This document shows positions 44,548 to 54,467 of a stretch of DNA of 64,000 nucleotides, piece after piece. The position numbers were made by a program, and so were the translations under genes. Within the stretch, counting starts at the first letter, position 1. Each line of letters begins with the position of its first letter. The notes beneath the pieces were generated by a model. That model saw only the letters and a list, made by a program, of their open reading frames with translations, was not told the DNA's origin and ran no database searches. Location: NCBI GenBank assembly GCA_964356335.1, contig CAYHHI010000001.1:1-64000 (forward strand), in the 5' to 3' direction. The stretch comes from CAYHHI01 sp964356335 (lineage in GTDB: Bacteria > Arandabacterota > Arandabacteria > Arandabacterales > Arandabacteraceae).

Positions 44548-46773
44548 ATGGCCTCCCCACTATTGAGGAGCCTAAAGAGATCGAGAGGGATGAGCCATTT
44601 GCTCGCAGGTGGGGCGGTTCTGGGAATCGCCTTGGGGTTTTGTTCTTTCGTGGCTGCCGGTGATGGCTTGCAAGCCAACCGTCTCGACCAGAGCTTCCAT
44701 CACTCCATATCCGTATCGGTTTCTCCGCCCGACAGGAGCCTGCGCGCATCCGACAGCATTTATGTCAGCGCGGATGCCCTCAAGAATGGCAAGATAAACT
44801 TCCTTATCAGCAAGACTCTTTCGATTGAGAACGTGTCGTCGAGCATTCCGATCACGCGGTGGTACACGCAGGAAGATGTGGACGCGGGCCTCTTTAAGGA
44901 GAAACCGGATTCCGAGGATGTGGAGCTGGTCAAGAGATCCAAGGGGCTCTTCATCGAATTCGGCCAGACACCTCCATCGGGAGAACGCTTCGCCATTGCT
45001 GTGGTCTATTCAGGCGTCATACATGATAGCCTCCAGGCACCGTCCAAATCCTACGCCAAAGGCTTCGAGACCACGACCGGCCTCATTGGCGACGAGGGCG
45101 TTTTTCTTTCCAATGAATCGGGCTGGTATCCTTTCCAGTTCGACAGGATGTTCTCCTTCAGAATGAAGGTCGATGTTCCATCCGACTGGAAGGCTGTGAG
45201 CCAGGGGGATCTGGCCCGCGAGTATGTTGAGAAGCGTGATGCTAAAGACCGCGCAGTCAACGTCTGGCTCGAGCCAAACCCTGCGCCAGAACTCTACCTG
45301 GTTGCAGGCAAGTACTTCAAGCACGAGGACCAGTACAACGGCACGGAGATCATGACATATACCTACGAGCCAAGTGACAGCCTGTGCGGGGTCTACATTG
45401 ATGCCACGAAGCGATATCTTGCTATGTATAACCGCCTGATCGGACAGTATCCGTTTTCGAAGTTCGCCCTCGTTGAGAATTTCTGGCAGACGGGCTTCGG
45501 GATGCCATCCTTCACACTCCTCGGCAGCAAGGTGATAAGGCTGCCATTCATCGTCAACACATCTTACGGACATGAGATCCTGCACAACTGGTGGGGGAAC
45601 TCCGTCTATGTGGACTACGACCAGGGCAACTGGTGCGAGGGCCTGACCACTTACGGGGCCGACTACCTTTACAAAGAACAGGCTAGTCCGGACCAGGCCC
45701 GGGAATACAGGCATCATACCCTGATCGCGTTCAGCAACTACGTCACTGAGAGAAAGGATTTTCCTCTGTCGGAATTCCTGGAGAGGAGTGACGCGGCATC
45801 CCAGAGCGTCGGGTACGGCAAGTCACTGATGGTCTACCACATGCTCAAGAAGTCTCTCGGAGACAGCCTCTTCTGGGACTCCCTGCGCGCGTTTTACGAG
45901 CAATTCAAGTTCAAGATGGCATCATGGAACGATCTCGCCAATGTATTCAACGAGACATCAGGCCAGGATCTGACGTGGTTTTTCGATCAGTGGGTCAAGC
46001 GGCCCGGGGCTCCTTTGATAAGACTTGCCAATGTCAACGATACCAGACGCCATGGGGGCCACGTCGTCACCTTCACCGTCCAGCAGGATTCACCTCCGTT
46101 CATAATTGACCTGCCAGTGAAGATCAAGACCACCCACGGGAGCGAAGATTTCACTGTGCGCCTCGGCGGCAGAGACAGCACTTATTCTTTGGAGCCAAAG
46201 AGCGAACCCCTGGTTCTCGCAATAGATCCCGATTTTGACACCTTCAGGAAGCTCTATCTCGAAGAGATCCCGATAACTCTCGGGTCGCTATTTGCCCAGG
46301 ACTCGGTTTTGGTGATTGTGGGCGGCCTTGAAGACGAGAACACAAAGGCTGTCCTCAAGGACATCGCCAGTTCGTGGGATCTCGGCGGGTATCTCGTCGA
46401 TGAAACTCCGGAGCTCGAGACCAGGGCCTCGGTGAACCACGTCTGGCTCATGGGAAAGGGGAATATTCTCAAGACGGTGCTCGCCGCCATGAAACCCGAG
46501 ATTGAAATCACTGAAGAGACAGTCACAATCGGTGATTCGACATACACGCTTACAGGGAATACCTTCGTTTGCGCCCTAAGGAATGCCCATGACCATAACC
46601 TTGGAATAGGCATCGTGTTGACCCAGGACACCGAATCTTTGCGGGGCCTTTCATCGAGACTCCCGCATTACAGTGCATACAGCTATCTCCTGTTCGATAA
46701 AGCTAAACCGATCCTCAGGGGCGTGTGGAAAGAACGAAGAAGTCCACTCACGGTGGATTTCAGAGAAAGGTAA
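44548..46773 (+). CDS. M1-family metallopeptidase, exported
   Basis: About 741 residues. A basic n-region and hydrophobic segment (MSHLLAGGAVLGIALGFCSFVA) make a signal peptide. The zinc site is GHEILHNWWGN (HEILH at 342-346) with the third ligand in WCEGLTTY (E364), then a Tyr-containing 'SVGYGKSLMVYHML'. Spacing from the second His to Glu is 17 residues, one fewer than in classical M1 enzymes. A C-terminal extension follows the catalytic domain. Start is uncertain: ATG 44548, 44590 and upstream in-frame ATGs overlapping the cytidylyltransferase gene are all possible. Confidence 0.87.
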   Translation: MASPLLRSLKRSRGMSHLLAGGAVLGIALGFCSFVAAGDGLQANRLDQSFHHSISVSVSPPDRSLRASDSIYVSADALKNGKINFLISKTLSIENVSSSIPITRWYTQEDVDAGLFKEKPDSEDVELVKRSKGLFIEFGQTPPSGERFAIAVVYSGVIHDSLQAPSKSYAKGFETTTGLIGDEGVFLSNESGWYPFQFDRMFSFRMKVDVPSDWKAVSQGDLAREYVEKRDAKDRAVNVWLEPNPAPELYLVAGKYFKHEDQYNGTEIMTYTYEPSDSLCGVYIDATKRYLAMYNRLIGQYPFSKFALVENFWQTGFGMPSFTLLGSKVIRLPFIVNTSYGHEILHNWWGNSVYVDYDQGNWCEGLTTYGADYLYKEQASPDQAREYRHHTLIAFSNYVTERKDFPLSEFLERSDAASQSVGYGKSLMVYHMLKKSLGDSLFWDSLRAFYEQFKFKMASWNDLANVFNETSGQDLTWFFDQWVKRPGAPLIRLANVNDTRRHGGHVVTFTVQQDSPPFIIDLPVKIKTTHGSEDFTVRLGGRDSTYSLEPKSEPLVLAIDPDFDTFRKLYLEEIPITLGSLFAQDSVLVIVGGLEDENTKAVLKDIASSWDLGGYLVDETPELETRASVNHVWLMGKGNILKTVLAAMKPEIEITEETVTIGDSTYTLTGNTFVCALRNAHDHNLGIGIVLTQDTESLRGLSSRLPHYSAYSYLLFDKAKPILRGVWKERRSPLTVDFRER

Positions 46774-46777
46774 AGCC

Positions 46778-48568
46778 ATGCAGGCCAACCGCCGTTCTGT
46801 TGTAGCCCTCGCGCTGGCTCTGGTCGCAGGCGCGCTCGCAGTTCTTGGATGCGCTCCAAGGTATGCCTCTAGGGACGATGTCGCCAAGCCTGACGCCATC
46901 ACCAACCTCAAGACAGACATATGTTATCTCGCAAGCGATTCTCTCGAAGGCAGACTGATCGGGACACCGGGGATAGACAAGGCCGCTGCCTACATTGCAG
47001 GTGAATTCAAGAAGGCAGGCCTCAAGCCTCTCTTCGGTGATTCCTACTACCAGGAATTCTCCGTGGAATTCGGATTTGAGGTTGAAGGCAGGCCCGTTTT
47101 CAGGATCGGCGATGTGACGCTCGACTATTCTGTGCTTCCCCTATCAGGTAGCGGCACCGTATGGGCTGGCGCAGTGATCGCAAGAGCGATTCCCGCTACA
47201 GAAGATGTCAACCTGGCAGGCAAGGTGGTTTTCTGCCTCGAAGATGAAGCAATTGATAAAGTGCGATGGACGATGATAGGCCGTGATGGCATGCTCGAGT
47301 GGATGAAGGGCTTCGCCCTCCGCGCAGGCGAATTGAAGGCTGGAGCTGTCATCTTCGTGAGTGGTTCATCGCACAATCCGGCAGCTGGGTTTCATCTCTT
47401 CGCTGTCCCAAGAGATTATGTCGCCTCTGCGCTCCCATGCCTTGAGATTACGTATTCAGGCCTCGAGAAAGCCCTGACCTTGGCGGGAGGCCCTTCTGAG
47501 AGCTCGCTCCGGGCAATCGAGGGCGACTCGACCAAATCCTGGATCGAGATCCCCGGCCTCCAGTGCGAGCTGGGCATCACCACTAAGCCCCGGCCCATCA
47601 GTGTCAAGAATGTCGGAGCTGTCATTAGAGGGAGTCGTCCAGGCAACGAGTACCTGGTTGTAGGCGCTCATTATGACCACCTCGGCAGCGGCGACATCGC
47701 GTCATCGACTCCCTGGCGGCGGGAAATCCACAACGGCGCGGATGACAATGCTTCAGGTGTTGGCGCAGTCCTTGAGCTTGCACGCCGAGTTTCATCCCAT
47801 GGAACCCCCGCGAGGTCAATTGCCTTCGTATGCTTCACTGCGGAAGAGCTCGGTGCGGTCGGATCAGAGTACTTCTGCAAGAATCCGCCATATCCTATCG
47901 ATAGCACAATCGCCATGATCAATCTCGATACCGTCGGCAGGCTAGAGGCCAACAAACTCATAGTCTTCGGAGCAACGAGCGCCGCCGAATTCGGCGGGAT
48001 GCTCGCCAAGAGTGATGAGAACGTTGGGCTCGATCTCGTCGAAAAGCAGGAGATCTTTGGATTCTCGGACCAGAATCCTTTCTATGCGAGGCACATCCCG
48101 TCGCTTCACCTTTTCACAGGGGCCAACAGCGATTATCACACACCGGACGACGACTGCGCGAGGCTGAATTTCGAGGGCCTCAATTCGATCACCGCGCTCA
48201 CGACTGCCGCGGTCTTAAATCTCGCCAACGCCACTCAGAAGATCACGCCCATTATCGTGGCGGAGAAGGAATCTCAAGGGCCGCCCTCGCGAGGCCGCGG
48301 GGGTTTTCTGGGCATCATCCCGGATTTCACATATGGTGGGGAGGGCATCCAGATCAAGGGCTCTGTGGCGAAGAGCCCGGCGGAGGCTGCCGGTCTCCAG
48401 GATGGCGATGTAATTCTCAGCATTGATGGCCAGGCCCTCAGTGATCTCCAGCAATTGATGACGGTCCTGAACGGTAAGAATCCCGGCGACCGGATCACGG
48501 TGGAGATACTTCGCGGCTCATCGACCTTCGCCACACCAATCACGCTCAGCGTGCGATCGCCTAACTAG
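46778..48568 (+). CDS. M28-family aminopeptidase lipoprotein with PDZ domain
   Basis: About 596 residues. ATG 46778 follows GAAAGG and lies four bases after the M1 stop, so the two are one operon. Signal peptide with lipobox VLGC (C25). The di-zinc site is complete: VVGAHYDHLG (His), HNGADDNASG (bridging Asp), FTAEELGAVGS (Glu pair), NLDTVGRL (Asp) and DYHTPDDD (His). A PA-like insert precedes it. A PDZ domain ends the protein (GLQDGDVILSIDGQAL, about 530-590). Likely envelope-bound exopeptidase that works with its M1 neighbour on imported peptides. Confidence 0.92.
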   Translation: MQANRRSVVALALALVAGALAVLGCAPRYASRDDVAKPDAITNLKTDICYLASDSLEGRLIGTPGIDKAAAYIAGEFKKAGLKPLFGDSYYQEFSVEFGFEVEGRPVFRIGDVTLDYSVLPLSGSGTVWAGAVIARAIPATEDVNLAGKVVFCLEDEAIDKVRWTMIGRDGMLEWMKGFALRAGELKAGAVIFVSGSSHNPAAGFHLFAVPRDYVASALPCLEITYSGLEKALTLAGGPSESSLRAIEGDSTKSWIEIPGLQCELGITTKPRPISVKNVGAVIRGSRPGNEYLVVGAHYDHLGSGDIASSTPWRREIHNGADDNASGVGAVLELARRVSSHGTPARSIAFVCFTAEELGAVGSEYFCKNPPYPIDSTIAMINLDTVGRLEANKLIVFGATSAAEFGGMLAKSDENVGLDLVEKQEIFGFSDQNPFYARHIPSLHLFTGANSDYHTPDDDCARLNFEGLNSITALTTAAVLNLANATQKITPIIVAEKESQGPPSRGRGGFLGIIPDFTYGGEGIQIKGSVAKSPAEAAGLQDGDVILSIDGQALSDLQQLMTVLNGKNPGDRITVEILRGSSTFATPITLSVRSPN

Positions 48569-48832
48569 AACAGGCCGGCTGTACCGATTGGCGTTGCACA
48601 CCACGTCGCCTTGAGGCAATCTGCAGCATGCGAGATCGCCGACAACGCCGACCGCTCCTTGGGAGAGGAATTGTATATGCTGGGTGCTTCGAATTGCGGG
48701 AGACAGATCAGATTCGGGTGATCCTCCGGACTAGGCGCACTGGAGATTGATGACATAGTGGTGGGTACAACGTTTCGAGGAGAGGCAACCTGACAAGAAG
48801 AACACGGTCTCATTGATCATAGGAGGGTAGTT

Positions 48833-51800
48833 ATGAAGTATCCAATCGCGGTGTGTGCATTGATTCTCGTGGCGGCGGTGACAGCGAGCGCCGTGACCGA
48901 GAGCCAAATGAAAACCTTCGATAATGACCTCTCCGGCGCCCTTTTGGACATGGGTCTCATGCCCCGTGATTGCAGGATAAGACACGACTATGCCATGCCC
49001 GACTCCTTCAGGCTGCCTCTTGTTTACTCTTTGATGAACGACCCGACTAGTCTCTTGCCGCGGATCGACGGGATCGCCACGCGCCTTGAGAGCGACACCA
49101 GCCTTACGGGTATGCTGATTGATATCTGGCAAGCCATGTCCGTCGAGATCATCGTCCCAGCACCCCCAAGAGAAGGGACGAGGATCCCTTTAGGCAAGTA
49201 CGCCAGAAGCAAGCACGCAAGGGATGATTATTTCATGAAGAAGAGGCCAGCACTCTTAGGCAGCCACATCAGGGACATGCGCGGAGGGATAGCGCACCTC
49301 CCTCCCGATCTGGGTCGACCCATTGCCACCTATCTTGATCGTATTGAGCTCGTCACGATGATCCGTGAAATGATGATCGAAAACGTGAAGCCAGATTTCA
49401 GCTTCCTCCGCGCCAACGCTGCCTTCCTCGTCACGCCACGGCAGAAACACGAGGATGTAAACCCGTTCGAACTCGACAGTATAGAAACGGCGGACACAGC
49501 CCTCGGCGATTCGGTCTTGCACCTAAGTGAGAAGATAGAAATGCCCCTGATCACATCTATGTCGCTGACCGCTGTTGAGGCGGCTGAGCATCTCTTGTCA
49601 CACCTGGATGGCATCGAGCATTCGGCGTGCTCCCGATCAGGCACGAGGCCACTCAGGCGTTATGACGGCAGCAAGGTGACCTTCGGCGACGGAACCTCGA
49701 CTGTCACGGGCAGAATCCTCTATATGGGACTCGCGGATTGGGGTCCCATCGTTATCGGTGATTCTTCGCCAAACACCTACGACGGCTCATTCGCGCTTAT
49801 CATAGATGTCGGCGGAGATGACATCTACAACATAGCCTCCAGTTCTAATATCAATTTCAGCCTGATCATAGATGAAGCCGGAGACGACATTTACAGATCG
49901 GCAGACAGTGCAGCAGTTGCCGGCGCGATCTTCGGGACCTCGATAATCATGGACCTTGGCGGAAATGATTCCTACCGGGCAGGCGACGTATCGCTGGGTG
50001 CCGGCATCTACGGTGCGGGCGTCCTCTATGACCGTGAGGGTGACGATAGTTACACCTCGGGGGCCTTCTCGCAGGGGGCCGGCTTCCTTGGCGTCGGCAT
50101 CATCTGTGACGACGCCGGCAACGACTCCTACACGGCGGCCATGCAATCTCAGGCCTTCGGCTATGTCATGGGTGGTGGGGTGATTCTCGACCGGGGCGGC
50201 AACGATGCCTACCTCACCAAGATGTCCCAGACCGACATCCTCCGTTACGATGACCACTACCTCTCACTCTCACAGGGTTGCGCCTTCGGCTATAGGCCTG
50301 ACTACTCGGGCGGGATTGGGCTCCTGATCGATTCGTCAGGAAATGACCTTTACTCATCCGACATCTTCGGGCAGGGCGTGGGCTACTGGTTCTGCGTAGC
50401 CGCCCTCATAGACCGGGGTGGACACGATTGCTACCGATCTTACCAGTATGCCCAAGGCGCCGGGATACATCTCGGATTCGGACTGCTGCTTGATGAGTCG
50501 GGAAACGACTACTACGTGAGCAAGGGGGTCTCTCAGGGTTGCGGCCATGACCTGGCACTTGGGCTCCTGGCCGACCTCTCGGGAGATGACTGTTATACTG
50601 CCGTCGACTTGAGCCAGGGCGCGGGAAGCGCCAACGGCACAGGCATCCTCTATGATGCTGATGGCGTCGATGCATATTCATCGAAGAGCAAGGTCAACGT
50701 AAACGGCTACGGCGACTACCGGCGCGAGTTCGGAAGCATCGGGCTTCAGATTGACACCAAGGGAAATGACTTCTACTCGGCACGCGGCGAGAACGAGTCC
50801 CTGTGGGAAAGCGGCAGGTACGGGCTCGGCATCGACATCCCAGGCGAAGCAAGTAAGCCGGGGGGCGATATCGTCGTCAAGGAATATCCGTTTGAAGAGA
50901 GACCGCTCACGACCGAGCAGCTATGCATTCTTGCCATGAGAAGCGAGCCGCGGTTCCGGCGATGGAAGACCTACGCCTTTGACAAAATGGTGCAGGATTC
51001 GGTTTCCTCGATTGAATACCTTCGAACGGTGCTCGACACCAAGGATGCCACCAAGCGTCATGCCATCAAAGACATACTGGTCAAGATCGGCGTGCCTGCT
51101 GTGCCCATGCTCTGCGACGAGGTGCACAAAGGTAACGATCTCGCCAAGGCTGAAGCGAGCTGGATACTCGGCCTCATCGAGAACGCCGGCGCCTTCGACG
51201 CCCTCATGGACCTTTCTTACTCCAAGGACTGGAGGCAGCGGTCCAATGCCGTCAATTCGCTTGCCAGACTTAAGGGCCTTCGAGCAGATGATGAGAAGCG
51301 CCTTGAGGACCGGGTTGCTGCGGTGCTGCAGGATCCGAGCGAGGCGTTCTATGTCAAGAAGGATGCCGCCTTTGCTGCCGGCAATCGAAGGCTGTGCGAT
51401 CTCGTACCGCAACTGGCGGACTGCTTGGACGACGCCCACTATTCGGTGAGGTACTCATCGGCCGAAGCCTTGCGGCAGCTTTCGGCTCCCCCGCCATCGC
51501 CACCACCACAAGCGTCATCCGCCGTGTCTCCCGCCAAATCAGCTCCCCCGACATCCTCCGCCCTCACCACATCGACAACGGGTTCGCCAACTCTTTCTTC
51601 TCAACCTGCTTGTCAAACGGTGTTAGATGCCTTGAGGGCCAAACTCCAGACCGTGGCGACGGAGGGATTTATAGCAGCGATCTATGCGGGATCGGATCTT
51701 CCGCCCGATAAGAAGATGGATCTCATCGACGCAGCTCTTGCCACGCCTCACCAGCAGGAGTTGCCTGCTGCCATTGCGCTCGCCAGGCTCGTGGCTACTG

Positions 51801-51898
51801 TGAACCCTGAAGGGGCTGACCAGAAGAAACGGCTCGAGAACCTCACGGCAAGGCTACCCCGGGATTCATGGGAGGTGAGGGCAATCCTCAAGCGATAG
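48833..51898 (+). CDS. large secreted protein: beta-helical repeats plus HEAT-like repeats
   Basis: 1021 residues with a signal peptide (1-20) and a strong AGGAGGG ribosome site. Residues about 320-620 carry at least ten copies of a roughly 28-residue repeat of the form 'GxGxLxDxxGDDxYxxxxxSQGxG' (for example LLLDESGNDYYVSKGVSQGCG), suggesting a stacked beta-helix with Asp-lined turns, possibly calcium-binding. Residues ~700-880 look like HEAT/Armadillo helices ('AIKDILVKIGVPAVPMLCDEV'). A Pro/Ser/Thr linker (~885-925) precedes a final helical segment. Function unknown; a surface scaffold or binding protein is inferred. Confidence 0.8.
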   Translation: MKYPIAVCALILVAAVTASAVTESQMKTFDNDLSGALLDMGLMPRDCRIRHDYAMPDSFRLPLVYSLMNDPTSLLPRIDGIATRLESDTSLTGMLIDIWQAMSVEIIVPAPPREGTRIPLGKYARSKHARDDYFMKKRPALLGSHIRDMRGGIAHLPPDLGRPIATYLDRIELVTMIREMMIENVKPDFSFLRANAAFLVTPRQKHEDVNPFELDSIETADTALGDSVLHLSEKIEMPLITSMSLTAVEAAEHLLSHLDGIEHSACSRSGTRPLRRYDGSKVTFGDGTSTVTGRILYMGLADWGPIVIGDSSPNTYDGSFALIIDVGGDDIYNIASSSNINFSLIIDEAGDDIYRSADSAAVAGAIFGTSIIMDLGGNDSYRAGDVSLGAGIYGAGVLYDREGDDSYTSGAFSQGAGFLGVGIICDDAGNDSYTAAMQSQAFGYVMGGGVILDRGGNDAYLTKMSQTDILRYDDHYLSLSQGCAFGYRPDYSGGIGLLIDSSGNDLYSSDIFGQGVGYWFCVAALIDRGGHDCYRSYQYAQGAGIHLGFGLLLDESGNDYYVSKGVSQGCGHDLALGLLADLSGDDCYTAVDLSQGAGSANGTGILYDADGVDAYSSKSKVNVNGYGDYRREFGSIGLQIDTKGNDFYSARGENESLWESGRYGLGIDIPGEASKPGGDIVVKEYPFEERPLTTEQLCILAMRSEPRFRRWKTYAFDKMVQDSVSSIEYLRTVLDTKDATKRHAIKDILVKIGVPAVPMLCDEVHKGNDLAKAEASWILGLIENAGAFDALMDLSYSKDWRQRSNAVNSLARLKGLRADDEKRLEDRVAAVLQDPSEAFYVKKDAAFAAGNRRLCDLVPQLADCLDDAHYSVRYSSAEALRQLSAPPPSPPPQASSAVSPAKSAPPTSSALTTSTTGSPTLSSQPACQTVLDALRAKLQTVATEGFIAAIYAGSDLPPDKKMDLIDAALATPHQQELPAAIALARLVATVNPEGADQKKRLENLTARLPRDSWEVRAILKR

Positions 51899-52063
51899 AT
51901 AGCAACAGCCTTCTTCTTCAGGGAAACTGCCCGTGATATTCTCCCAAGGCAGAGAAGGCGATGTCACCTTCAGAGTAGAGATATGCGGCACATGCAGGCC
52001 TCGCTGGTCCGGCCCACGTTCCCCCTCTTCCTGGAGCATATTGGACGGCGGCCCTTGCGCCCC

Positions 52064-52606
52064 TCAGCCCCTGGTCCGTAGGATTGTTCCCGTCTCCTCT
52101 ACATATAGATCGTAGTCGTTCCTTGTGAACAGCACAAACTGCACTTCCTTAAGGCTCGTTTTCTTGTCGAGATGATTGAGCACCGTGTTGATAGCAATTG
52201 GGCAGGCCTCCTCAATCGGGAAACCATACACTCCCGTGCTGATCGAAGGAAAGGCTATTGACTTGAGCTCCTGCTTAGCTGCGAGATTGAGGCTGTTATC
52301 GTAGGCACGCCTGAGGAAATCTGCCTCTGCACTCTTGCCTCCCTGCCAGACCGGACCGACGGCGTGAATCACGTACTTTGCGGGAAGGCTGCCACCACTT
52401 GTCAGCACTGCATTACCAGTCACACAGCGCCCAATCTTCCTGCACTCTTCCATGATGGCAGGCCCACCTGCCCTGTGGATGGCTCCGTCAACGCCCCCTC
52501 CACCTCTGAGTCCCTCATTCGCAGCGTTGACGATTGCATCAACCTTCACGGTCGTGATATCACCCTGCACAATCCTGATCACCTTCCCCTTGTATTCAGA
52601 ATCCAT
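52064..52606 (-). CDS. macrodomain protein (ADP-ribose binding/hydrolase type)
   Basis: 180 residues comprising a single macrodomain: VDAIVNAANEGLRGGGGVDGAIHRAGG at the N-terminus and ISTGVYGFPIEEA for the second phosphate loop, both with all ligand residues. Members remove ADP-ribose from proteins or O-acetyl-ADP-ribose. ATG 52606 has GGGGGGTG ahead of it; longer readings to 52642 lack support. Stands alone; divergent from the Rrf2/CO dehydrogenase cluster. Confidence 0.92.
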   Translation of the reverse strand: MDSEYKGKVIRIVQGDITTVKVDAIVNAANEGLRGGGGVDGAIHRAGGPAIMEECRKIGRCVTGNAVLTSGGSLPAKYVIHAVGPVWQGGKSAEADFLRRAYDNSLNLAAKQELKSIAFPSISTGVYGFPIEEACPIAINTVLNHLDKKTSLKEVQFVLFTRNDYDLYVEETGTILRTRG

Positions 52607-52692
52607 GCTGATCACCCCCCGCTGCATTCTACCACCCAGCACATGCTAGGTACAATCCCGGTAGTCGTACAACATTCCCTCAAAGAAAAAGA

Positions 52693-52726
52693 TTGACAAT
52701 TCCCAGGACTAATACTAAATTAGTAT
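52693..52726 (+). promoter_or_regulatory. promoter and palindromic operator of the Rrf2/CO dehydrogenase cluster
   Basis: TTGACA (52693-52698), 17-bp spacer, TAAATT (52716-52721). A perfect 15-bp palindrome ATACTAA-A-TTAGTAT (52712-52726) covers the -10 box, where a repressor would block polymerase. The next gene encodes an Rrf2 regulator, so autoregulation of the cluster is the simple reading. Confidence 0.75.
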
Positions 52727-52758
52727 CAGTTGTGGCATGGGTGATGCCCGAGGTCAGA

Positions 52759-53376
52759 ATGAGGCTGATTACGAAAGAAACCGACTACGCGATACGCGCC
52801 GTGATGAACATGGGAAAACGTCACGGCTCTCTGGTGTCATCAGCCACGATATCCGATGAGGAGCAAATACCGCTTCAGTTCTTGAGAAGGATCCTGCAAG
52901 GGCTGATCGGGGCCCGGATCGTGACCTCGCGTGAGGGCATGGCCGGGGGCGTGAGGCTCAGGTCGAAACCAGAGCGGATTCGGGTGCTCGACATCATGAG
53001 AGCATTTCAGGGTCCTGTAGAGCTATCTGGCTGTATGTTTCGGAAGCGGATCTGTGCTAACCGAAGCACTTGTGTCTTGAGGAGGCGAATCAAGGATATC
53101 GAGAAGGCCCTCGCGGCGCAGTTTGCAGGCATCTCGATAGCGGACCTGCTTAGCGACATTGAGAGTGAGAAGTGCATTGATATGGGAGTCAACCCTGAAC
53201 AAGGCAGGGGCCTGGAGAGCACAAGTGCGGAAAGAACCCGAGGCATCAGGGTAAGATCCGGACGGCACGGGCGCGGACGGGATGGTGCTGCCGCCCCTGC
53301 CACATCGGCCACCCATGGAGCGAGAACCAGACGTGCCAGGCATGATAACAGGCTCAAGAAACAAGGTGCGAGATGA
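52759..53376 (+). CDS. Rrf2-family transcriptional regulator with Cys cluster site
   Basis: 205 residues. The winged-helix N-terminus (TKETDYAIRAVMNMG, PLQFLRRILQGLI, VTSREGMAGGVRL) is typical. Cysteines C92, C99 and C105 (C-x6-C-x5-C) are the iron-sulfur ligands of sensing members such as IscR and NsrR, so the protein probably senses redox, NO, CO or iron status. ATG 52759 follows GAGGTCA. The last ~55 residues form an Arg/Gly/Ala-rich tail that ordinary ~150-residue Rrf2 proteins lack. Its stop overlaps the ferredoxin-like gene (ATGA). Confidence 0.9.
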   Translation: MRLITKETDYAIRAVMNMGKRHGSLVSSATISDEEQIPLQFLRRILQGLIGARIVTSREGMAGGVRLRSKPERIRVLDIMRAFQGPVELSGCMFRKRICANRSTCVLRRRIKDIEKALAAQFAGISIADLLSDIESEKCIDMGVNPEQGRGLESTSAERTRGIRVRSGRHGRGRDGAAAPATSATHGARTRRARHDNRLKKQGAR

Positions 53377-54308
53377 AGCGCGAAATCATTCACATTGATG
53401 AGGCCAAGTGCACCGGCTGTGGTTTGTGCATCCCCAATTGCCCCGAGGGTGCCATCCAAGTAATTGACGGCAAGGCAAGGCTTGTAAGCGATTTGTCCTG
53501 CGACGGCTTGGGCGCTTGCATCGGGCATTGTCCGGAGGACGCGATCAGCATCGAGAAACGGGAGGCCGAACCCTACGATGAGTGCAAGGTCATGGAAAAT
53601 ATCGTAAAGGCCGGCCCGAACGTAATCAGGGCTCACCTCGACCACCTGAAGGACCACGGCCAGAGCCGGTATCTCGATCAAGCCTTGAGTTTCCTTAGGG
53701 AGAGAGGCGTCACTCTTCCTCGAGATACCAATCCGCCTCAGAGGGCCGAAGAATCCTCGGTAGAGGATGGTGCTCCCTCCTGCCCCGGGATGAAGATGAT
53801 AGACTTAAGGGAGGTTCCTGAGGGCGGGGGTAGAGGGCAAGCCGAGGCACCGTTGACAGGCGGGCCCGCCACGGGTAAGGCCGGGACAACGCGAGGGGGT
53901 GCCGCACCGGCAGCGTCGGCACTCTCCACGGCCAAGCCCCAGTCACAGCTCCGGCAGTGGCCCGTGCAGCTTCACCTCTTGAACCCACGCGCACCCTGCT
54001 TCAAGGACGCGGATTTACTCATAGCTGCCGACTGCGTTCCCTTTTCGTACGCCAATTTCCATGAGCGCTTCTTGAAAGGCAAGATCCTGATAATCTTCTG
54101 CCCGAAGCTTGATGACGCGACGGATCTTTATGTTGAAAAACTGGCAGAGATATTCAAACATAACAACATCAAGTCAGTCACGGTGCTGCACATGGAGGTG
54201 CCTTGCTGTTTCGGCACCACGAAGTCGGTAGAAGAGGCCCTCCAGCGATCAGGCAAGAACATCCCTATCAGGGATTATACCATCTCGATAAGGGGTGAAA
54301 TCATTTGA
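53373..54308 (+). CDS. 4Fe-4S ferredoxin-like protein of the CO dehydrogenase cluster
   Basis: 311 residues. Two cluster motifs open the protein: C13-x2-C16-x2-C19-x3-C23 and the less usual C43-x5-C49-x3-C53 (SCDGLGACIGHCPE). A region to about 125 follows, then a Gly/Ala/Pro/Thr-rich linker (~125-195), and a C-terminal domain with 'DADLLIAADCVPFSYANFHERFLKGK' and 'HMEVPCCFGT' of the kind often annotated as ferredoxin/iron-sulfur protein near CooS. Likely electron acceptor or regulator partner of the CO dehydrogenase 160 bp downstream. Confidence 0.88.
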   Translation: MKREIIHIDEAKCTGCGLCIPNCPEGAIQVIDGKARLVSDLSCDGLGACIGHCPEDAISIEKREAEPYDECKVMENIVKAGPNVIRAHLDHLKDHGQSRYLDQALSFLRERGVTLPRDTNPPQRAEESSVEDGAPSCPGMKMIDLREVPEGGGRGQAEAPLTGGPATGKAGTTRGGAAPAASALSTAKPQSQLRQWPVQLHLLNPRAPCFKDADLLIAADCVPFSYANFHERFLKGKILIIFCPKLDDATDLYVEKLAEIFKHNNIKSVTVLHMEVPCCFGTTKSVEEALQRSGKNIPIRDYTISIRGEII

Positions 54309-54467
54309 AGAACTCGAACTCGATTGGTGCAACGCCGCCAAGGTCAGAAATCGCGGGGCAGTGTCACAGGTGTCACCCGTCGGGGATCGTTTTGGGAATA
54401 CTTGCGGAGAATCGATGCTCGAGAAACCTCAGTTCTAGCCCAGGAGAATCCTGAAGGGAGGCCACAA

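Noticed and set aside
43695..44678. 327-codon minus-strand frame opposite the cytidylyltransferase
   Set aside because: Mirror of a recognised enzyme; no homology signal.
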